This document shows positions 26,795 to 36,190 of a stretch of DNA of 36,210 nucleotides, piece after piece (within the stretch, counting starts at the first letter, position 1; each line of letters starts with the position of its first letter). Source of the DNA: Bacteroidales bacterium (lineage in GTDB: Bacteria; Bacteroidota; Bacteroidia; Bacteroidales; UBA932); contig JAFRXC010000048.1 of assembly GCA_017437825.1 (NCBI GenBank), positions 1-36,210 on the forward strand, written 5' to 3'. Below the pieces are notes generated by a model. It saw only the letters and a list, made by a program, of their open reading frames with translations, was not told the origin of the DNA and did no database searches. Both the position numbers and the translations under genes were made by a program.

Positions 26795-28150
26795 CTATCG
26801 TCTGTCTATATCGACGTAAGTGTTTTCATTGGTGATGCAGCGGTAGGCAGGGCGGATGATACGGCGACCGGTGAAGCAAAGCTCCTCGTTGCGGTGCGCG
26901 CACCAGCCCACGATCCTGGCCATTGCAAACAGCGGAGTGTAGATGTCGCGCGGAATGCCGATCATATCATATACGAATCCAGAGTAGAAGTCCACGTTGG
27001 CGCAGTAGTTCTTCTGTGGATATTTGGCCTTGAGCAACTTGACGGCGCACTTGTCGATAAGCTTCATGAAGTTGTACTCCCTCAGGCGTCCTTTCTCAGT
27101 AGCAAGCTCCTCAGCCATACCGTTCAGCAGGACAGTACGAGGGTCTGACAATGTGTAAACCGCGTGGCCAATACCGTAGATGAGGCCGCTGTTGTCGAAG
27201 GCCTCCTTGTTGAGAATCTTCTCGAGGTATGCGTTGATTTCATCCTCGTCCTCCCAGTCCTTCACATTAGCTTTGATGTCGTCAAGCATTGCAGATACCT
27301 TCAGGTTGGCGCCTCCGTGCTTGCCACCCTTCAGGGAGCCGATTCCTGCCGCGATGGAAGAATAAGTGTCGGTACCGGTAGAAGAAGTTACCCTGACGGT
27401 GAAGGTGGAGTTGTTACCTCCTCCGTGCTCAGAATGAAGGATGAGCAGGAGGTCCAGGGTAAGCGCTTCAAGACGGGTGTATTTGCCCGTTCCCTTCAGC
27501 ATATAGAGGAAGTTCTCTGCCATTGAGAGACCCGGTTTTGCGTCACGGATGTGAAGGCTGCGGTTGTATTCGTTGCGGCGCAGCATGTTGTATGCGTAGC
27601 AGATTACAGTTGGCAGCTTGGAGATGAGCTCTATGCTCTGGCGCATCAGGTTGTCAGGGGAGATATCGTCCGGGTTGTTGTCGAAAGTGTACATTTCCAG
27701 GACGCTCCTCTCCAGGATGTTCATAACGTTGTGACCCTCCATCTCTATGATGTGGAGAAGGGTTTTCTTGTCCAGGGACATATTGCCGTAGAGCAGTTCC
27801 TTGAAGGATTTGAGCTGCTCGCGGTCAGGAAGTTCTCCGGAAAGCAGGAGGTATGCGGTCTCCTCGAATCCGAAACGCTTCTCATCACGGATTGCTTTTA
27901 CAATGTCGGCAACTTCATACCCTCTGAAGTACAGTTTTCCCTCGATGGGGTGCAGACCGTCTTCTCGTCGTTCATAGCCAACTACGTTTCCTATGTTGGT
28001 GAGACCTACAAGAACTCCGGTGCCGTCCTCGTTACGGAGACCGCGCTTGACGTCCAGCTTCTTGAAAAGATCCGGATCCATCTTGGTGTGGGCGCGCATT
28101 CCGTCCGCGAGGCGGTAAATCAAATACTCCTTTTTGCTTTGAATGGTCAT
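26795..28150 (-). CDS. gltA: Citrate synthase
   Basis: This enzyme condenses oxaloacetate with acetyl-CoA to citrate. The catalytic triad is visible: His242 (LHSEHGGGNNSTF), His329 (YGIGHAVYTLSDPR) and Asp387 (NVDFYSGFVYDM). With the start at 28150 (MTIQSKKEYL) it has 451 residues. The open frame extends 16 codons further into the acnA stop region, but those residues are basic and unlike a citrate synthase start, and the chosen ATG is 2 bases after the acnA stop. It is the last gene of the acnA-gltA operon and converges on metH. In an anaerobe this pair would mainly feed 2-oxoglutarate and glutamate synthesis. Confidence 0.95.
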   Translation of the reverse strand: MTIQSKKEYLIYRLADGMRAHTKMDPDLFKKLDVKRGLRNEDGTGVLVGLTNIGNVVGYERREDGLHPIEGKLYFRGYEVADIVKAIRDEKRFGFEETAYLLLSGELPDREQLKSFKELLYGNMSLDKKTLLHIIEMEGHNVMNILERSVLEMYTFDNNPDDISPDNLMRQSIELISKLPTVICYAYNMLRRNEYNRSLHIRDAKPGLSMAENFLYMLKGTGKYTRLEALTLDLLLILHSEHGGGNNSTFTVRVTSSTGTDTYSSIAAGIGSLKGGKHGGANLKVSAMLDDIKANVKDWEDEDEINAYLEKILNKEAFDNSGLIYGIGHAVYTLSDPRTVLLNGMAEELATEKGRLREYNFMKLIDKCAVKLLKAKYPQKNYCANVDFYSGFVYDMIGIPRDIYTPLFAMARIVGWCAHRNEELCFTGRRIIRPAYRCITNENTYVDIDRR

Positions 28151-28152
28151 AA

Positions 28153-30366
28153 TTAATCTTTTTTGAGGCTGTTTAGGGCTGATCCGGCTTTGAACCATAC
28201 CAGCTGCTGATCATTGTAAGTATGCGAAGCCTGCAGTCTGTCGGACGTGCCGTCGTAATGATGGAGCACCACTTCCACCGGCTTGCCGGGCTGGATTCCT
28301 GAGCACAGGACGTCAATGGAGTCGTCCTGGCGCACCAGGTCGTAGTCTGCAGGATTGAAGAAGGTCAGGGCAAGCACGCCCTGCTTCTTGAGGTTGGTCT
28401 CGTGAATGCGGGCGAAGCTCTTGGCTATAACCGCCTTCACGCCCATATAGCGAGGCTCCATCGCCGCGTGCTCACGGCTGGAACCCTCTCCGTAATTGTC
28501 TTCGGCAACTACTATGCTGCCGCAGGCCTTGTCTCTGTATACCGCGGCGGAATCCGCCACGCTCATATTCTTGCCTTCGATGCAGTTATACACGCTTCCG
28601 CTCTCGCCGCTGAAGGCGTTGACGGCACCCATCAGCAAGTTCTGCGAAATGTTCTGAAGGTGCCCCCTGAAACGCAGCCACGGGCCCGCCATTGAGATGT
28701 GGTCTGTGGTGCATTTGCCCTTTGTCTTGATGAGAAGGCGCAGTCCGTCGAAGTCCTTGCCGTCCCACGCGGGGAAGGGCTTGAGCACTTGCAGACGCTG
28801 GCTTTCAGGATTGATCACCGGGGCGGGGCTGCCCTCGGACGGGGCGATGAAGCCCGGGTCGCAGGCGGCGAAACCTCCGGCAGGCAGGGCCTCGCCCTGA
28901 GGCTCGCTGAAGCGGAAGCCGTTTATGTCGTCGGTACGGGGGTCGAAGTCCAGCCTTCCGGCGAAGGCCAGCGCCACAGCCATCTCAGGCGACACGATGA
29001 ATGCGTGCGTCAGGGGATTGCCGTCGGCGCGCTTTGCAAAGTTGCGGTTGAACGATGTAACTATGCTGTTGCGCTCAGGCACTCCGTCCATATTGCGGTT
29101 CCACTGTCCAATACAGGGGCCGCAGGCGTTGCTCATTATCACGGCACCGGCAGCCTTGAGGATGTCCAGAAGGCCGTCCCTCTGGGCCGTGGCCTTGATT
29201 TTCTCGCTGCCTGGATTCACTATGAGGCTGGCCTTGGGCTTGATCCCTGCGTCCAGGGCCTGCTTTGCCACTGACGCGGCGCGCGCGATGTCCTGGTAGG
29301 ACGAATTGGTGCAGGAGCCTATGAGCGCAGTGCTGACCTCGGCGGGGAAGCCGCTCTCTGCCAGGCGTTTCTTCATCCCGGAAACGCCGCAGGCGGCATC
29401 CGGGGTGAAGGGGCCGTTCACGTGCGGCTCCAGCGTATCCAGGTTTATCTCTATTACTCTGTCGTAGTATTTCTCAGGGTTTTGAGTCACCTCGGGGTCA
29501 GCGCAAAGGCAGGCCTTGAAGCGGTCGCATTCTGCGGCCACGTCGGCCCTGCCGCCGGCCTTGAGGTATTCCGCCATCGCATTGTCATAGGGGAACAGGG
29601 AAGTGGTGGCTCCCACCTCGGCTCCCATATTGCAGATGGTGGCCTTTCCGGTGCAGGAAAGGGATTTGGTGCCTTCTCCGAAGTATTCCAGCACGGCATT
29701 GGTGCCGCCTTTCACTGTCAGGATTCCGGCCAGTTCCAGGATGACGTCCTTTGCAGAGGTCCATCCTTTGAGTGAACCGGTCAGATTGACTCCAATTATC
29801 TTGGGGAACTTGAGCTCCCATTCCATTCCGGTCATGACGTCCACGGCGTCGGCACCGCCTACGCCCACGGCGAACATTCCCAGGCCTCCGGCGTTGGGCG
29901 TGTGTGAGTCGGTTCCCACCATCATTCCGCCGGGGAAGGCGTAGTTCTCCAGGATTTCCTGGTGGATTATTCCGGCTCCCGGCTTCCAGAATCCCATCCC
30001 GTAGCAGGCCGCGGCGCCGCGCAGGAAGTCATAGACTTCTGCATTCACGGCTTTTGCGGCAGGAAGGTCCTTGTCCACGCCGTCCTTGGCGCAGATGAGG
30101 TGGTCGCAGTGGATGGTTGAGGGGACGCTGGTGCGGGCCTTGCCGGCGTTCATGAACTGAAGCACCGCCATCTGGGCTGTGGCGTCCTGCATCGCGACTC
30201 TGTCGGGGCTGAAATATGCGTAGTCCGTGCCTCTTTTGAAAGGAGCAGCCTCCTGTCCGGGGAACAGGTGCGCATAGAGTATTTTCTCAGCTAAAGTAAG
30301 GGGACGGGCAAGTGACAGACGAGCCTTCTCCACATTTTGAGCATAAGAGGGATAATTGAACCACAT
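28153..30366 (-). CDS. acnA: Aconitate hydratase, mitochondrial type
   Basis: The 737-residue enzyme isomerises citrate to isocitrate through a [4Fe-4S] cluster held by Cys352 ([10 protein letters not shown]), Cys415 and Cys418 ([10 protein letters not shown]). The 63-and-3 spacing is that of mitochondrial aconitase. The early substrate segment [12 protein letters not shown], the [13 protein letters not shown] motif and the swivelling-domain signature [15 protein letters not shown] are also seen. The order of domains and the length (about 740-780) match the mitochondrial-like class found in Bacteroidetes, unlike the roughly 890-residue AcnA of E. coli. It is first in a two-gene operon with gltA. 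No isocitrate dehydrogenase gene lies with them. Confidence 0.95.
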   Translation of the reverse strand: MWFNYPSYAQNVEKARLSLARPLTLAEKILYAHLFPGQEAAPFKRGTDYAYFSPDRVAMQDATAQMAVLQFMNAGKARTSVPSTIHCDHLICAKDGVDKDLPAAKAVNAEVYDFLRGAAACYGMGFWKPGAGIIHQEILENYAFPGGMMVGTDSHTPNAGGLGMFAVGVGGADAVDVMTGMEWELKFPKIIGVNLTGSLKGWTSAKDVILELAGILTVKGGTNAVLEYFGEGTKSLSCTGKATICNMGAEVGATTSLFPYDNAMAEYLKAGGRADVAAECDRFKACLCADPEVTQNPEKYYDRVIEINLDTLEPHVNGPFTPDAACGVSGMKKRLAESGFPAEVSTALIGSCTNSSYQDIARAASVAKQALDAGIKPKASLIVNPGSEKIKATAQRDGLLDILKAAGAVIMSNACGPCIGQWNRNMDGVPERNSIVTSFNRNFAKRADGNPLTHAFIVSPEMAVALAFAGRLDFDPRTDDINGFRFSEPQGEALPAGGFAACDPGFIAPSEGSPAPVINPESQRLQVLKPFPAWDGKDFDGLRLLIKTKGKCTTDHISMAGPWLRFRGHLQNISQNLLMGAVNAFSGESGSVYNCIEGKNMSVADSAAVYRDKACGSIVVAEDNYGEGSSREHAAMEPRYMGVKAVIAKSFARIHETNLKKQGVLALTFFNPADYDLVRQDDSIDVLCSGIQPGKPVEVVLHHYDGTSDRLQASHTYNDQQLVWFKAGSALNSLKKD

Positions 30367-30386
30367 ATACGGAATAAACTACTAAC

Positions 30387-30417
30387 TTTGCAAATATAAT
30401 AAAAAATATTACCTTTG
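30387..30417 (+). promoter_or_regulatory. Promoter of the thrA-thrB-thrC-asd operon
   Basis: TTTG (30387-30390) and TACCTTTG (30410-30417) are spaced by 19 bases, the same spacing as in the ilv-leu promoter. The -7 box ends 19 bases before the thrA ATG, so the 5' leader is too short for a leader peptide, riboswitch or attenuator. Confidence 0.78.
30391..30398 (-). promoter_or_regulatory. -7 box of the acnA-gltA promoter
   Basis: On the minus strand TATATTTG (30398-30391) matches TAnnTTTG and lies 24 bases before the acnA ATG at 30366. A possible -33 CTTG (30425-30422) is at a loose distance of 23 bases. The box lies inside the spacer of the divergent thrA promoter, so the two polymerase sites overlap. 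Confidence 0.55.
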
Positions 30418-30436
30418 AAAACAAGGTTAGTTTAGT

Positions 30437-32881
30437 ATGAAAGTTCTAAAATTCGGAGGCACCTCAGTCGGCTCCAGCCAGAGCCTCGCAAATGTCAAGA
30501 AGATTTCTGAATCTCAGGATTCATCCGTAATAGTTGTCGTATCGGCGCTTTCGGGCGTTACAGATTCCCTTCTGGAAGTAAGCAGAATGGCAGAATTGTC
30601 AGATCCTGCCCTCAAGGACCTGTTCGCCAAGATCAAGTCTCACCACTATGACCTGGTGGACGAACTGTTCCCGGATAAGGACAGGCACGATGACGTTACC
30701 GCCCGTCTGGAACCTCTTTTCTCGGAGTTGTCAGACCTTCTCAAAGGAATCTCACTTTTGCATATACTTACAAAACGCACCTCCGACCAGGTGGTCAGCT
30801 TCGGAGAAAGACTTTCATCCGTAATAGTAACTGAGCTTATTGACAAGGCGGAGCTTTACGACGCCCTGGCCCTTATCAAGACCATGCCCCGAAACCATAA
30901 GGACGTGCCTGATTTCCAGGCTACCGGAAAACTCCTCAAGGAGGCTTTCAGGGATTTCCGCGGCAAGGGAAAGATTGCCGTGGTTCCGGGATTCATTGCA
31001 ACTGATTCCGCTTCGGGCATAATAACCAACCTTGGAAGGGGCGGCTCTGACTATACCGCCAGCATCATAGCCTCCGAGCTTGAGGCAGACTGCCTTGAGA
31101 TATGGACAGACGTGGACGGTTTCATGACAGCCGATCCCCGTATCATAAAGACCTCCTATGTAATTAACGAGCTCAGCTACCAGGAGGCAATGGAACTCTG
31201 CAATTTCGGAGCAAAGGTCATCTATCCTCCCACATTGTTCCCGGTACGAGCCAAGAACATTCCCATAAAGGTAAAGAATACCTTCAATCCCGAGGCCCCG
31301 GGTACAGTGATCAAAGAGGTTTGTGAACGCCGTCAGGACAGGCCTGTAACTGGTATTTCATCCATCAGCGACACCTGCCTCATCACCCTCTCAGGAAACT
31401 CGATGGTGGGAATTGTAGGTGTGGACGGAAGGATCTTCAGCCGTCTGGCATCGTACAGCATAAGCGTGTTTCTCATCTGCCAGTCCTCTTCTGAGACGGG
31501 CATATCCATAGGAGTGGGCGCCTCTGATGCACCTCTCGCTTGCCGAATCCTGAACGAGGAATTCGAGCACGAGATTGCGACCGGAGAGATCAATCCCATC
31601 AGCGCGGACTACGGCCTTGCAACCATCGCCATCGTAGGTGACGGAATGCGCAACAACGCCGGTCTTGCAGGAAAGCTCTTCAGCACCCTCGGCCGCAACG
31701 GCATAAGCGTGATTGCCTGCGCACAGGGAAAAGACGAGACCAACATCTCGTTCGTCGTTGACGGTAAGTACCTCCGCAAGTCCATAAACGTAATACACGA
31801 CGGATTCTTCCTTTCAGAATATCAGGAACTCAACCTCTTCATCTGCGGCATTGGCACGGTGGGAGGAAAACTCATAGAGCAGATCGCAGCCCAGCAGCAG
31901 AGACTCAAGGACAAACGCAACCTCAAGCTCAACATAGTGGGCATAGCCCGCAGCACCAAGGCTGTTTTCGACCGTTCCGGAATAGACCTGTCCAATTACA
32001 GGGACCTTCTGGAAAAAGGCATCTCGCTCAGAAGCGTGGAGCACCTGCGCGACGAGGTGATAGCCATGAACATCTTCAATTCAGTGTTCGTAGACTGCAC
32101 CGCAAGCGAGGCCGTTGCTTCCATATACAAGGATCTCTTCATGCACGGCGTTTCCGTGGTGGCAGCCAACAAGGTGGCGGCATCGTCTGATTACTCCAAC
32201 TATCGCTGCCTGAAGTCAACCGCACGCAAGAGGGGAGTCAAGTTCCTGTTCGAGACCAACGTAGGCGCAGGACTTCCCATCATCAACACCATAAACGACC
32301 TGGTTAACAGCGGCGACAGGATACTCAAGATAGAGGCCGTGCTCAGCGGAACGCTCAACTTCATTTTCAACACCCTTTCTGCCGACATCCCGTTCAGCCA
32401 GACAGTACGTATGGCAAAGGAGCAGGGCTTCTCGGAGCCTGATCCGCGCGTGGACCTCTCCGGAAAGGACGTGATCCGCAAGCTTGTCATCCTTGCCCGC
32501 GAGGCAGGATACAAGGTGAACCAGGAAGACGTAAAGGCCGACCTCTTCATACCGTCCGAGTTCTTCAACTGCAGCCTTGAGGAGTTCTGGCAGAAACTGC
32601 CGTCCCTGGACGCAGGTTTCGAGGAGCGCCGCAAGCAGCTCGAGGCGGACCACAAGCACTGGAGGTTCGTCGCCAAGATGGAGAACGGAGAACTGTCCGT
32701 AGGCCTCAAGGCCTTCCCGCAGCTGCATTCGTTCTATATGCTGGACGGATCCAACAACATAATCCTTCTCACTACGGAGCGCTACCACCAGCACCCTATG
32801 CTCATCCAGGGCTACGGCGCGGGCGCAAGCGTGACGGCGGCGGGAGTTTTCGCAGACATAATGAGCATAGCCAACATCTAG
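30437..32881 (+). CDS. thrA: Bifunctional aspartokinase / homoserine dehydrogenase
   Basis: This 814-residue fusion catalyses the first and third steps from aspartate to threonine. The N-terminal kinase (about 1-285) has KFGGTSVGSS and LGRGGSDYTASIIASELEA. The ACT region (about 310-460) includes VGIVGVDGRIFSRLA and ends NISFVVDG. The C-terminal homoserine dehydrogenase starts with the NAD(P) motif GIGTVG (471-476) and carries AANKVAASS, NVGAGLPIINT and the catalytic DLSGKDVIRKL. Length and order match ThrA/MetL of E. coli (about 810-820). The missing middle step is encoded by asd at the end of the same operon. Feedback by threonine is likely from context, not proven. Confidence 0.95.
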   Translation: MKVLKFGGTSVGSSQSLANVKKISESQDSSVIVVVSALSGVTDSLLEVSRMAELSDPALKDLFAKIKSHHYDLVDELFPDKDRHDDVTARLEPLFSELSDLLKGISLLHILTKRTSDQVVSFGERLSSVIVTELIDKAELYDALALIKTMPRNHKDVPDFQATGKLLKEAFRDFRGKGKIAVVPGFIATDSASGIITNLGRGGSDYTASIIASELEADCLEIWTDVDGFMTADPRIIKTSYVINELSYQEAMELCNFGAKVIYPPTLFPVRAKNIPIKVKNTFNPEAPGTVIKEVCERRQDRPVTGISSISDTCLITLSGNSMVGIVGVDGRIFSRLASYSISVFLICQSSSETGISIGVGASDAPLACRILNEEFEHEIATGEINPISADYGLATIAIVGDGMRNNAGLAGKLFSTLGRNGISVIACAQGKDETNISFVVDGKYLRKSINVIHDGFFLSEYQELNLFICGIGTVGGKLIEQIAAQQQRLKDKRNLKLNIVGIARSTKAVFDRSGIDLSNYRDLLEKGISLRSVEHLRDEVIAMNIFNSVFVDCTASEAVASIYKDLFMHGVSVVAANKVAASSDYSNYRCLKSTARKRGVKFLFETNVGAGLPIINTINDLVNSGDRILKIEAVLSGTLNFIFNTLSADIPFSQTVRMAKEQGFSEPDPRVDLSGKDVIRKLVILAREAGYKVNQEDVKADLFIPSEFFNCSLEEFWQKLPSLDAGFEERRKQLEADHKHWRFVAKMENGELSVGLKAFPQLHSFYMLDGSNNIILLTTERYHQHPMLIQGYGAGASVTAAGVFADIMSIANI

Positions 32882-32884
32882 CCT

Positions 32885-33811
32885 ATGAAAAAGACCATAA
32901 AAGTATTCGCCCCTGCGTCCATAGCCAATATGGGCTGCGGATTCGACATTATGGGAATGGCGCTTGACGAGGTAGGCGACGTCCTGCAGATAAGCGCATA
33001 CGAGGGCGAGGGCATCACCATCGACAACCAGTCTGGCGTGCCTCTCCCTGAAGACATAGAGAAGAATGTCATAACCCCCGTCATCCGCAAGTTCTTCCAG
33101 ATGACAGGCCTTAACGCCAAGATTGACGTGGTTATACTCAAGAAGATATATCCGGGTTCCGGAATAGGCTCCAGCGCAGCGTCCAGCGCCGCCGCCGCGT
33201 ATGGTATGAACGAACTGTTCGACTGCCCCCTCAGCGAGGAGGATGTGGTGGTCTGCGCTATGGAGGGAGAGAACCTCGCCAGCGGCGGTTATCACGCCGA
33301 CAACGCCGCTCCGGCGGTGATGGGAGGCATCATCCTCATCCGCGGATACGAGCCTCTGGACGTGATCAAGCTTCCCGTACCGGGTAACTTTTACTGCGCT
33401 ATGATACACCCTGCAATAGTGGTTTCCACGAAGGAGGCGCGCAGCATACTGCCAAAGGAAGTCCCGATGCACACCGCAGTGCGTCAGTGGGGCAACGTGG
33501 GCGGTCTGGTAGCAGGCCTTTATTCCGGCAATATCGGCCTCATAGGCCGTTCTATGAAAGATGCCGTGGCAGAGCCCTACCGCAAGAAGTTCATCCCCGG
33601 ATTCGACGACCTTCGAGCCAAGCTCATTGAGGCAGGCGCCCTGGCGATGAACATTGCCGGATCGGGCCCTTCAGTATTCGCCCTGGCTGACAAATACGAA
33701 GTTGCCCATCACGCCGAGGCCATTCTCAAGAAGCATTTCGACGACCTTGGCATAGGTTACGAGTCCTTTGTGGTAAAGGTTTCCAACAAGGGTGCAAAAC
33801 TGGTAGCATAG
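32885..33811 (+). CDS. thrB: Homoserine kinase
   Basis: This 308-residue GHMP-family kinase phosphorylates homoserine. The nucleotide loop PGSGIGSSAASS is at 90-101, the N-terminal segment APASIANMGCGFDIMG (9-24) is the usual substrate-site start, and the C-terminal GHMP motif NIAGSGPSVFAL is present. The length is normal. The gene begins 3 bases after thrA and ends 6 bases before thrC, so it is an interior gene of the threonine operon. Its product goes directly to ThrC. Confidence 0.95.
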   Translation: MKKTIKVFAPASIANMGCGFDIMGMALDEVGDVLQISAYEGEGITIDNQSGVPLPEDIEKNVITPVIRKFFQMTGLNAKIDVVILKKIYPGSGIGSSAASSAAAAYGMNELFDCPLSEEDVVVCAMEGENLASGGYHADNAAPAVMGGIILIRGYEPLDVIKLPVPGNFYCAMIHPAIVVSTKEARSILPKEVPMHTAVRQWGNVGGLVAGLYSGNIGLIGRSMKDAVAEPYRKKFIPGFDDLRAKLIEAGALAMNIAGSGPSVFALADKYEVAHHAEAILKKHFDDLGIGYESFVVKVSNKGAKLVA

Positions 33812-33817
33812 AGTCTG

Positions 33818-35119
33818 ATGCTGTATTATTCTACAAACGGGAAAGCGCCCCTGGCAGATCTTCGCAAGGCCGTGGTAAAAGGCCTGGCCGAAGACAGGGG
33901 ACTGTATATGCCGCAGAGGCTTAAAAAGCTCCCGGACAGCTTCTTCGATACCATTGACCAGCTCTCCTTCCAGGAGATAGCGTTCAATGTGGCCGAGGCT
34001 TTCTTCGGGGACGACATCCCCGCAGACCGCCTCAAATCCATAGTTTACGACACCCTCAGTTTCGACTGTCCCGTAGTGAAGGTTACGGACAGCATCTATT
34101 CCCTGGAACTATTCCACGGACCCACCCTGGCATTCAAGGACGTGGGCGCGCGCTTCATGGCAAGGCTCCTTCAGTATTTCCGTGACGGGGACGGCCTGGT
34201 GAACGTGCTGGTGGCGACTTCAGGAGACACCGGCAGCGCCGTGGCAAACGGCTTCCTGGGGGTCGAAGGCACACGCGTCTTCGTCCTGTATCCCAAAGGG
34301 AAAGTCAGCCCCATCCAGGAATGCCAGTTCACTACCCTGGGCAAGAACATAACCGCCCTGGAGATAGACGGCGTGTTTGACGACTGCCAGGCCCTGGTGA
34401 AGAACGCTTTCATGGACCAGGAGCTGAATTCCCTGATGAAGCTCACCTCTGCCAACAGCATCAACGTGGCCAGGTTCCTGCCGCAGTCCTTCTACTATTT
34501 CTACGCATATGCGCAGATGAAAGCCCACGGACTTGCAGACAACCTTGTTATGTGCGTGCCCAGCGGAAACTTCGGGAATATCTGTTCTGCCCTGTTTGCC
34601 AAGGCGATGGGGCTGCCGGTCAAGAGATTCATAGCCGCAAACAACATAAACGACGTATTCTACAAATACCTCCAGACAGGAGTCTATACGCCCAAGCACA
34701 GCGTGCAGACCCTGGCCAATGCAATGGATGTGGGCGACCCCAGCAATTTCGCCCGTATTTTGGACTTGTACGACGGCAGCTGGACTCGTATCCAATCGGA
34801 CATTTCAGGGGCCGTGGTGAACGATTCTGCCATAAAGAAAACCATTCTGGAGTGCTGGCGGGACAACGGCTACCTGCTTGACCCGCACGGCGCCTGCGGA
34901 TTCCGCGCCCTCAGCGACGGCATCCGCCCCGGCGAGAGCGGAGTCTTCTGCGAGACGGCGCATCCCGCCAAGTTCAAGGATACCGTAGAGAAAGTCATCG
35001 GCGGTCCTGTGGAGATACCTCAGAGGCTGGCCGAGTTTATGAAAGGGGAGAAGCAGTCAGTGCCGCTCTCCAAAGATTTCCAAGATTTCAAGAATTACCT
35101 AAAGACGACAATAAGATGA
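33818..35119 (+). CDS. thrC: Threonine synthase
   Basis: This PLP enzyme of fold type II turns phosphohomoserine into threonine. The 433-residue protein has the N-terminal [17 protein letters not shown] that is typical of the longer bacterial class. The PLP lysine is Lys107 in [14 protein letters not shown], the phosphate-site segment is [14 protein letters not shown], and [17 protein letters not shown] lies in the middle. The length fits the 425-470 class found in E. coli and Bacteroidetes. Its TGA overlaps the asd ATG (ATGA), which couples the last two genes. Confidence 0.95.
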   Translation: MLYYSTNGKAPLADLRKAVVKGLAEDRGLYMPQRLKKLPDSFFDTIDQLSFQEIAFNVAEAFFGDDIPADRLKSIVYDTLSFDCPVVKVTDSIYSLELFHGPTLAFKDVGARFMARLLQYFRDGDGLVNVLVATSGDTGSAVANGFLGVEGTRVFVLYPKGKVSPIQECQFTTLGKNITALEIDGVFDDCQALVKNAFMDQELNSLMKLTSANSINVARFLPQSFYYFYAYAQMKAHGLADNLVMCVPSGNFGNICSALFAKAMGLPVKRFIAANNINDVFYKYLQTGVYTPKHSVQTLANAMDVGDPSNFARILDLYDGSWTRIQSDISGAVVNDSAIKKTILECWRDNGYLLDPHGACGFRALSDGIRPGESGVFCETAHPAKFKDTVEKVIGGPVEIPQRLAEFMKGEKQSVPLSKDFQDFKNYLKTTIR

Positions 35120-36117
35120 AAGTAGCAATCGTTGGTGCAAGCGGAGCCGTAGGACAGGAGTTCCTCAAGGTTCTCGCAGAAAGGAATTTCCCCGTTGACG
35201 ACCTGGTGCTGTTCGGATCTGAGCGCAGCGCCGGAACTAAATATACATTCAAGGGCAAGGAGTACGAAGTCAAGCTCCTTCAGCATAACGACGACTTCAA
35301 GGACGTGGACATCGCATTCACCTCTGCCGGAGCCGGAACCTCCAAGGAATTCGCCAAAGACATCACCAAGTACGGCGCAATAATGATTGACAATTCCAGC
35401 GCGTTCCGTATGGATCCGGACGTGCCCCTGGTAGTTCCCGAGTGCAACGCCGAGGACGCCCTGAACCGCCCCCGCGGAATCATCGCCAACCCCAACTGTA
35501 CCACCATTATGATGGTAGTCGTCCTCAATCCTATTGAGAAACTCTCGCATATAACCCGTATACACGTGGCCAGCTACCAGTCTGCCTCCGGCGCCGGAGC
35601 ACAGGCCATGGCCGAGCTTCAGCAGCAGTATCAGGAGATTGTGGAAGGCAAGCCCGTAACGGTGCGCAAGTTCGCCTACCAGCTGGCCTATAACGTCATC
35701 CCCCAGGTGGATGTCTTCACCGACAACGGTTACACCAAGGAAGAGATGAAGATGTTCAACGAGACCCGCAAGATAATGCACTCCGACGTGAAGTGCTCTG
35801 CAATGTGCGTCCGCATCTCAGCTCTCCGCTCACATTCCGAGGCTGTCTGGATCGAGACCGAAGAGCCCCTTGAAGTTCGCAAGGTGCAGGCCGCGCTTGC
35901 CGTGGCTCCCGGTGTGACCCTGAAGGACGACCCCGAAGAGCACGAGTATCCTATGCCGCTTTACACGGCAGGAAAGGATAACGTGTACGTGGGACGCGTC
36001 CGCAAGGACCTCGCAAACGAGAACGGCATCACCCTCTGGCTCTCTGCAGACCAGATTAAGAAGGGTGCCGCCCTTAACGCGGTCCAGATTGCTGAATACC
36101 TTATTTCTCAGAAGTGA
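35116..36117 (+). CDS. asd: Aspartate-semialdehyde dehydrogenase
   Basis: This 333-residue enzyme reduces aspartyl phosphate to the semialdehyde, the branch point to lysine and to homoserine. The NADP motif GASGAVGQ (7-14), the acyl-enzyme cysteine Cys128 in NPNCTT, the [13 protein letters not shown] segment and the catalytic-histidine region [13 protein letters not shown] are present. The length matches the shorter Gram-positive/Bacteroidetes class. As the last gene of the thrA-thrB-thrC-asd operon it serves the threonine route here and must also serve the lysine genes elsewhere. REP-like hairpins start a few bases after its stop. Confidence 0.95.
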   Translation: MKVAIVGASGAVGQEFLKVLAERNFPVDDLVLFGSERSAGTKYTFKGKEYEVKLLQHNDDFKDVDIAFTSAGAGTSKEFAKDITKYGAIMIDNSSAFRMDPDVPLVVPECNAEDALNRPRGIIANPNCTTIMMVVVLNPIEKLSHITRIHVASYQSASGAGAQAMAELQQQYQEIVEGKPVTVRKFAYQLAYNVIPQVDVFTDNGYTKEEMKMFNETRKIMHSDVKCSAMCVRISALRSHSEAVWIETEEPLEVRKVQAALAVAPGVTLKDDPEEHEYPMPLYTAGKDNVYVGRVRKDLANENGITLWLSADQIKKGAALNAVQIAEYLISQK

Positions 36118-36121
36118 AGGG

Positions 36122-36190
36122 ATGGCCGGTCAAGCCGGCCATGACGGTTGTCATCCCCGACTTGATCGGGGACCTCTGTTCAGCCAGAGG
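36122..36190. repeat. Inverted pair of REP-like hairpins after asd (REPIN-like)
   Basis: The first hairpin is ATGGCCGG-TCAAG-CCGGCCAT (36122-36142) and the second is TCCCCGA-CTTGA-TCGGGGA (36154-36172). The loop of the first is the reverse complement of that of the second, and their GTCAT ends face each other across GGTT. They are therefore two units of one family in inverted orientation, the arrangement called a REPIN. The hairpin at 16370-16388 has the same CTTGA loop. A smaller hairpin CCTCTG/CAGAGG (36173-36190) follows. No T-run supports a standard terminator. Confidence 0.75.

Noticed and set aside
30367-30436. A leader peptide or attenuator before thrA like that before ilvD
   Set aside because: The promoter -7 box ends 19 bases before the thrA ATG, so there is no room for a leader frame or a terminator.
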